From: CAVYGM01 sp963768025
GTDB taxonomy: Bacteria; Bacteroidota; Bacteroidia; Cytophagales; Spirosomataceae
Reading direction: 5' to 3'
Length of the DNA: 64,000 nucleotides
Assembly: GCA_963768025.1 (NCBI GenBank)
Contig: CAVYGM010000037.1
Span: 41,204-105,203 of the forward strand
The notes beneath the pieces were generated by a model, which was not told the DNA's origin, searched no databases, and was given only the letters and a program-made list of their open reading frames with translations. The number at the start of each line of letters is the position of its first letter. Position 1 is the stretch's first letter. Positions 62,527 through 64,000 of this stretch are shown here, piece by piece. The translations under genes and the position numbers were made by a program.

Positions 62527-63072
62527 ATGAAAATCACTCGTCTCGTTGCCGTGTTATCCCTTGGTTTAGTTTTCCTGTCAGCTCCCTCTCAGGCCCAGGA
62601 GCGACAATTTCCGGTAATCAAAAGTGGGGGAGGGGTTTTTCCCGTTCCCGAAGCGGCCCGCGTTGCGGATGCGGCGCTGGATTACAAAATCGTGGGGGAT
62701 TTGATGGTAGGTCCGGAAAAACCAAACGAGCTGAACCCCGGCCTGGAACGCGTGGGACGCTTGTTCAATGCCTATTCAGAAGCCGGAATTCCGGCCAACA
62801 AAATCAACATGGTGGTGGTGGTGCACTTCAAAGGTACCCCCTTGATCCTGAACGATGAGGCCTACAAAAAAGAGTTTGGCGTCCCCAATCCCAACACCGC
62901 CCTTATCAACGAACTGGCTGGCAAGGGCGTTCAATTCTACATCTGCGGCCAATCCCTCCGGATGCGGGGCTATACGGATACCCCCCGTAACACCAACATC
63001 CAGGTCACTCACGCCGCCCTCATCGCCACTACCACCTATCAGCTGAAAGGATACGCCCTGTTGAGCTTATGA
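62527..63072 (+). CDS. Secreted DsrE family protein
   Basis: 181 residues with a signal peptide (LGLVFLSAPSQAQ). DsrE-like fold: YKIVGDLMVGPEKPNELNPGLERVGRLFNAY, MVVVVHFKGTPLILND and GKGVQFYICGQSLRMRGY. The Cys in YICGQS sits where the sulfur-relay family places its cysteine. Periplasmic members have unknown partners. The CDF transporter starts one base after its stop, so both share a transcript. Confidence 0.82.
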   Translation: MKITRLVAVLSLGLVFLSAPSQAQERQFPVIKSGGGVFPVPEAARVADAALDYKIVGDLMVGPEKPNELNPGLERVGRLFNAYSEAGIPANKINMVVVVHFKGTPLILNDEAYKKEFGVPNPNTALINELAGKGVQFYICGQSLRMRGYTDTPRNTNIQVTHAALIATTTYQLKGYALLSL

Positions 63073-63073
63073 T

Positions 63074-63973
63074 ATGGAACACCACGACCACAGCCATGCT
63101 CCCCAACTCACCAATCTAAACAAGGCCTTTGTTTGGGGGATTGCGCTCAACATCATCTTTGTGGCGCTGGAAGCGTTCGCCGGGTATGTGTATAATTCCC
63201 TGGCGTTGCTTTCGGACGCGGGGCATAATCTGGGCGACGTGGTCAGCCTGGTGCTGGCCTTACTGGCCTACAAGCTTGCCAAGGTAAAGCCCAGTACCAG
63301 GTTCACGTATGGCTACCGAAAAACCACCATCCTGGTTTCCCTGCTCAACGCCACCATCTTGTTGATTGCCATGGGGGCCATTGCCTGGGAAAGTATCTCC
63401 CGAATGCAGCAGCCCGAGGTCATGGAGGGCGACGCCATTGCCGTAGTAGCCGGGGTTGGGATCGTGATCAATGGGCTCACGGCCTGGTTATTCTTCAAGG
63501 ATCGGGAAAGTGACCTGAATGTGAAAGGGGCCTTCCTGCACATGGCTGCCGACACGCTGGTATCGGGGGGGGTGGTAGTGGCGGGTGTGCTCATGCACTA
63601 TACCAGTTGGTATTGGCTGGATACCGCCGTGAGTTTGTTGATTGTGGGGGTCATCGTAGTGAGTACCTGGGGACTGCTGCGCGATAGCCTGGTGCTCAGC
63701 CTGGATGGAGTACCGAAGGGAGTGGATATGAAAAAAATAGAAAAAGCCCTTCTGCAATTTTCGGAAATCAAAGAAATATACCACCTCCACGTGTGGGCGA
63801 TGAGTACCACCCAAAACGCGCTCACCGTGCACATGATCCTCCGCGAAGGCTACGGACTGAAAGATTTTGAGGCCATCAAAAACCGCATGAAGCACGACCT
63901 GGAACACCTTTCCATCCAGCACAGTACCATGGAGGTAGAGCTACCGGGCAGGAAGGGGAGTGAGGATTGCTGA
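63074..63973 (+). CDS. Cation diffusion facilitator (CzcD-like) metal exporter
   Basis: 299 residues. His-rich N-terminus (HHDHSHAPQ), six membrane helices, metal site in helix 2 (SDAGHNLGDVVSLVLAL, HxxxD) and helix 5 (FLHMAADTLVSGGVVVAGVLMH), with a C-terminal cytoplasmic ferredoxin-like domain (IEKALLQFSEIKEIYHLHVWAMSTTQNALTVH). It exports Zn or related divalent metals by proton exchange. Overlaps closely with the DsrE gene; ends 27 bases before the window edge. Confidence 0.93.
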   Translation: MEHHDHSHAPQLTNLNKAFVWGIALNIIFVALEAFAGYVYNSLALLSDAGHNLGDVVSLVLALLAYKLAKVKPSTRFTYGYRKTTILVSLLNATILLIAMGAIAWESISRMQQPEVMEGDAIAVVAGVGIVINGLTAWLFFKDRESDLNVKGAFLHMAADTLVSGGVVVAGVLMHYTSWYWLDTAVSLLIVGVIVVSTWGLLRDSLVLSLDGVPKGVDMKKIEKALLQFSEIKEIYHLHVWAMSTTQNALTVHMILREGYGLKDFEAIKNRMKHDLEHLSIQHSTMEVELPGRKGSEDC

Positions 63974-64000
63974 GGAAGGTGTTTGGTTGAAGGGTTCCAT

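Overview
This window looks like a chromosomal segment of a Gram-negative Bacteroidota bacterium, most likely order Cytophagales (Spirosoma/Dyadobacter-like). The reasons are: promoter-like boxes of the Bacteroidota type (TTG, about 20 nt, then TAnnTTTG) instead of -35/-10 boxes; a TonB-dependent receptor; BatB/BatC-type aerotolerance proteins; bacillithiol synthesis (BshB1); DUF349, DUF4199 and DUF2693 proteins; a GH140/D-apionate lactonase pair; and few visible Shine-Dalgarno sequences. Most of the window is housekeeping DNA with small accessory patches. No transposase, prophage or CRISPR array was seen.

Layout. 1-2.6 kb (minus): purC (cut by the left edge) and batB-batC-like genes. 2.68-3.38 kb: tRNA-Ser, two tRNA-Pro, tRNA-Arg, plus broken tRNA-Pro and tRNA-Arg copies that carry short hairpin insertions. 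3.4-11.6 kb (mostly minus): DUF202, citrate synthase, then a run mnmE > pirin > broken unknown gene > miaA > membrane protein > amidohydrolase. MnmE carries an in-frame, repeat-flanked DUF559 endonuclease cassette inside its GTPase domain. 11.7-22.1 kb: a histidine-phosphatase lipoprotein, an MpaB-type oxygenase, queE overlapping an OmpA-family gene, trxB, an M23 peptidase, bshB1, pdxH and a frameshifted DUF349 gene. 22.1-23.4 kb: a tRNA-Thr array with one intact gene, two broken 5' copies before it and two broken 3' copies after it, then a DUF2693 gene. 23.9-37.5 kb: a nucleoside transporter, sppA, a sixA-like gene, a class-V aminotransferase with a possible leader or small RNA, xerD, aroQ, a TonB receptor, a PHP phosphatase, a SerC-like aminotransferase, a NrtR-like regulator, marC and a MazG-like gene. 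37.5-40.8 kb: pepT, a DUF4199 gene, an RNase H gene and a trmN6-like gene, all with several single-base frameshifts. 40.8-49.7 kb: a GT2 glycosyltransferase, a GH140 apiosidase-like enzyme, two tandem serine hydrolases, a TPR protein and an ApnL-like D-apionate lactonase. 49.9-64 kb: ppa, prfC (frameshifted), small secreted proteins, an XRE-S24 repressor next to dinB (frameshifted), a histidine kinase with two response regulators (one fused to a class III cyclase), a DPP-IV-type peptidase, an AGE-family epimerase, a DsrE protein and a CDF metal exporter.

Three things stand out. (1) Broken tRNA copies of three different species (Pro, Arg, Thr) carry 14-16 nt insertions, mostly short hairpins, at recurring places: the D-loop, the anticodon arm and immediately before the GTTCGA of the T arm. 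(2) A DUF559 cassette sits in-frame inside MnmE. (3) A likely apiose-processing gene cluster is present. A caution applies: at least 15 single-base frameshifts, nearly all extra bases, fall in conserved genes. This looks more like insertion-biased sequencing error than real decay, so the broken genes may be intact in the organism.
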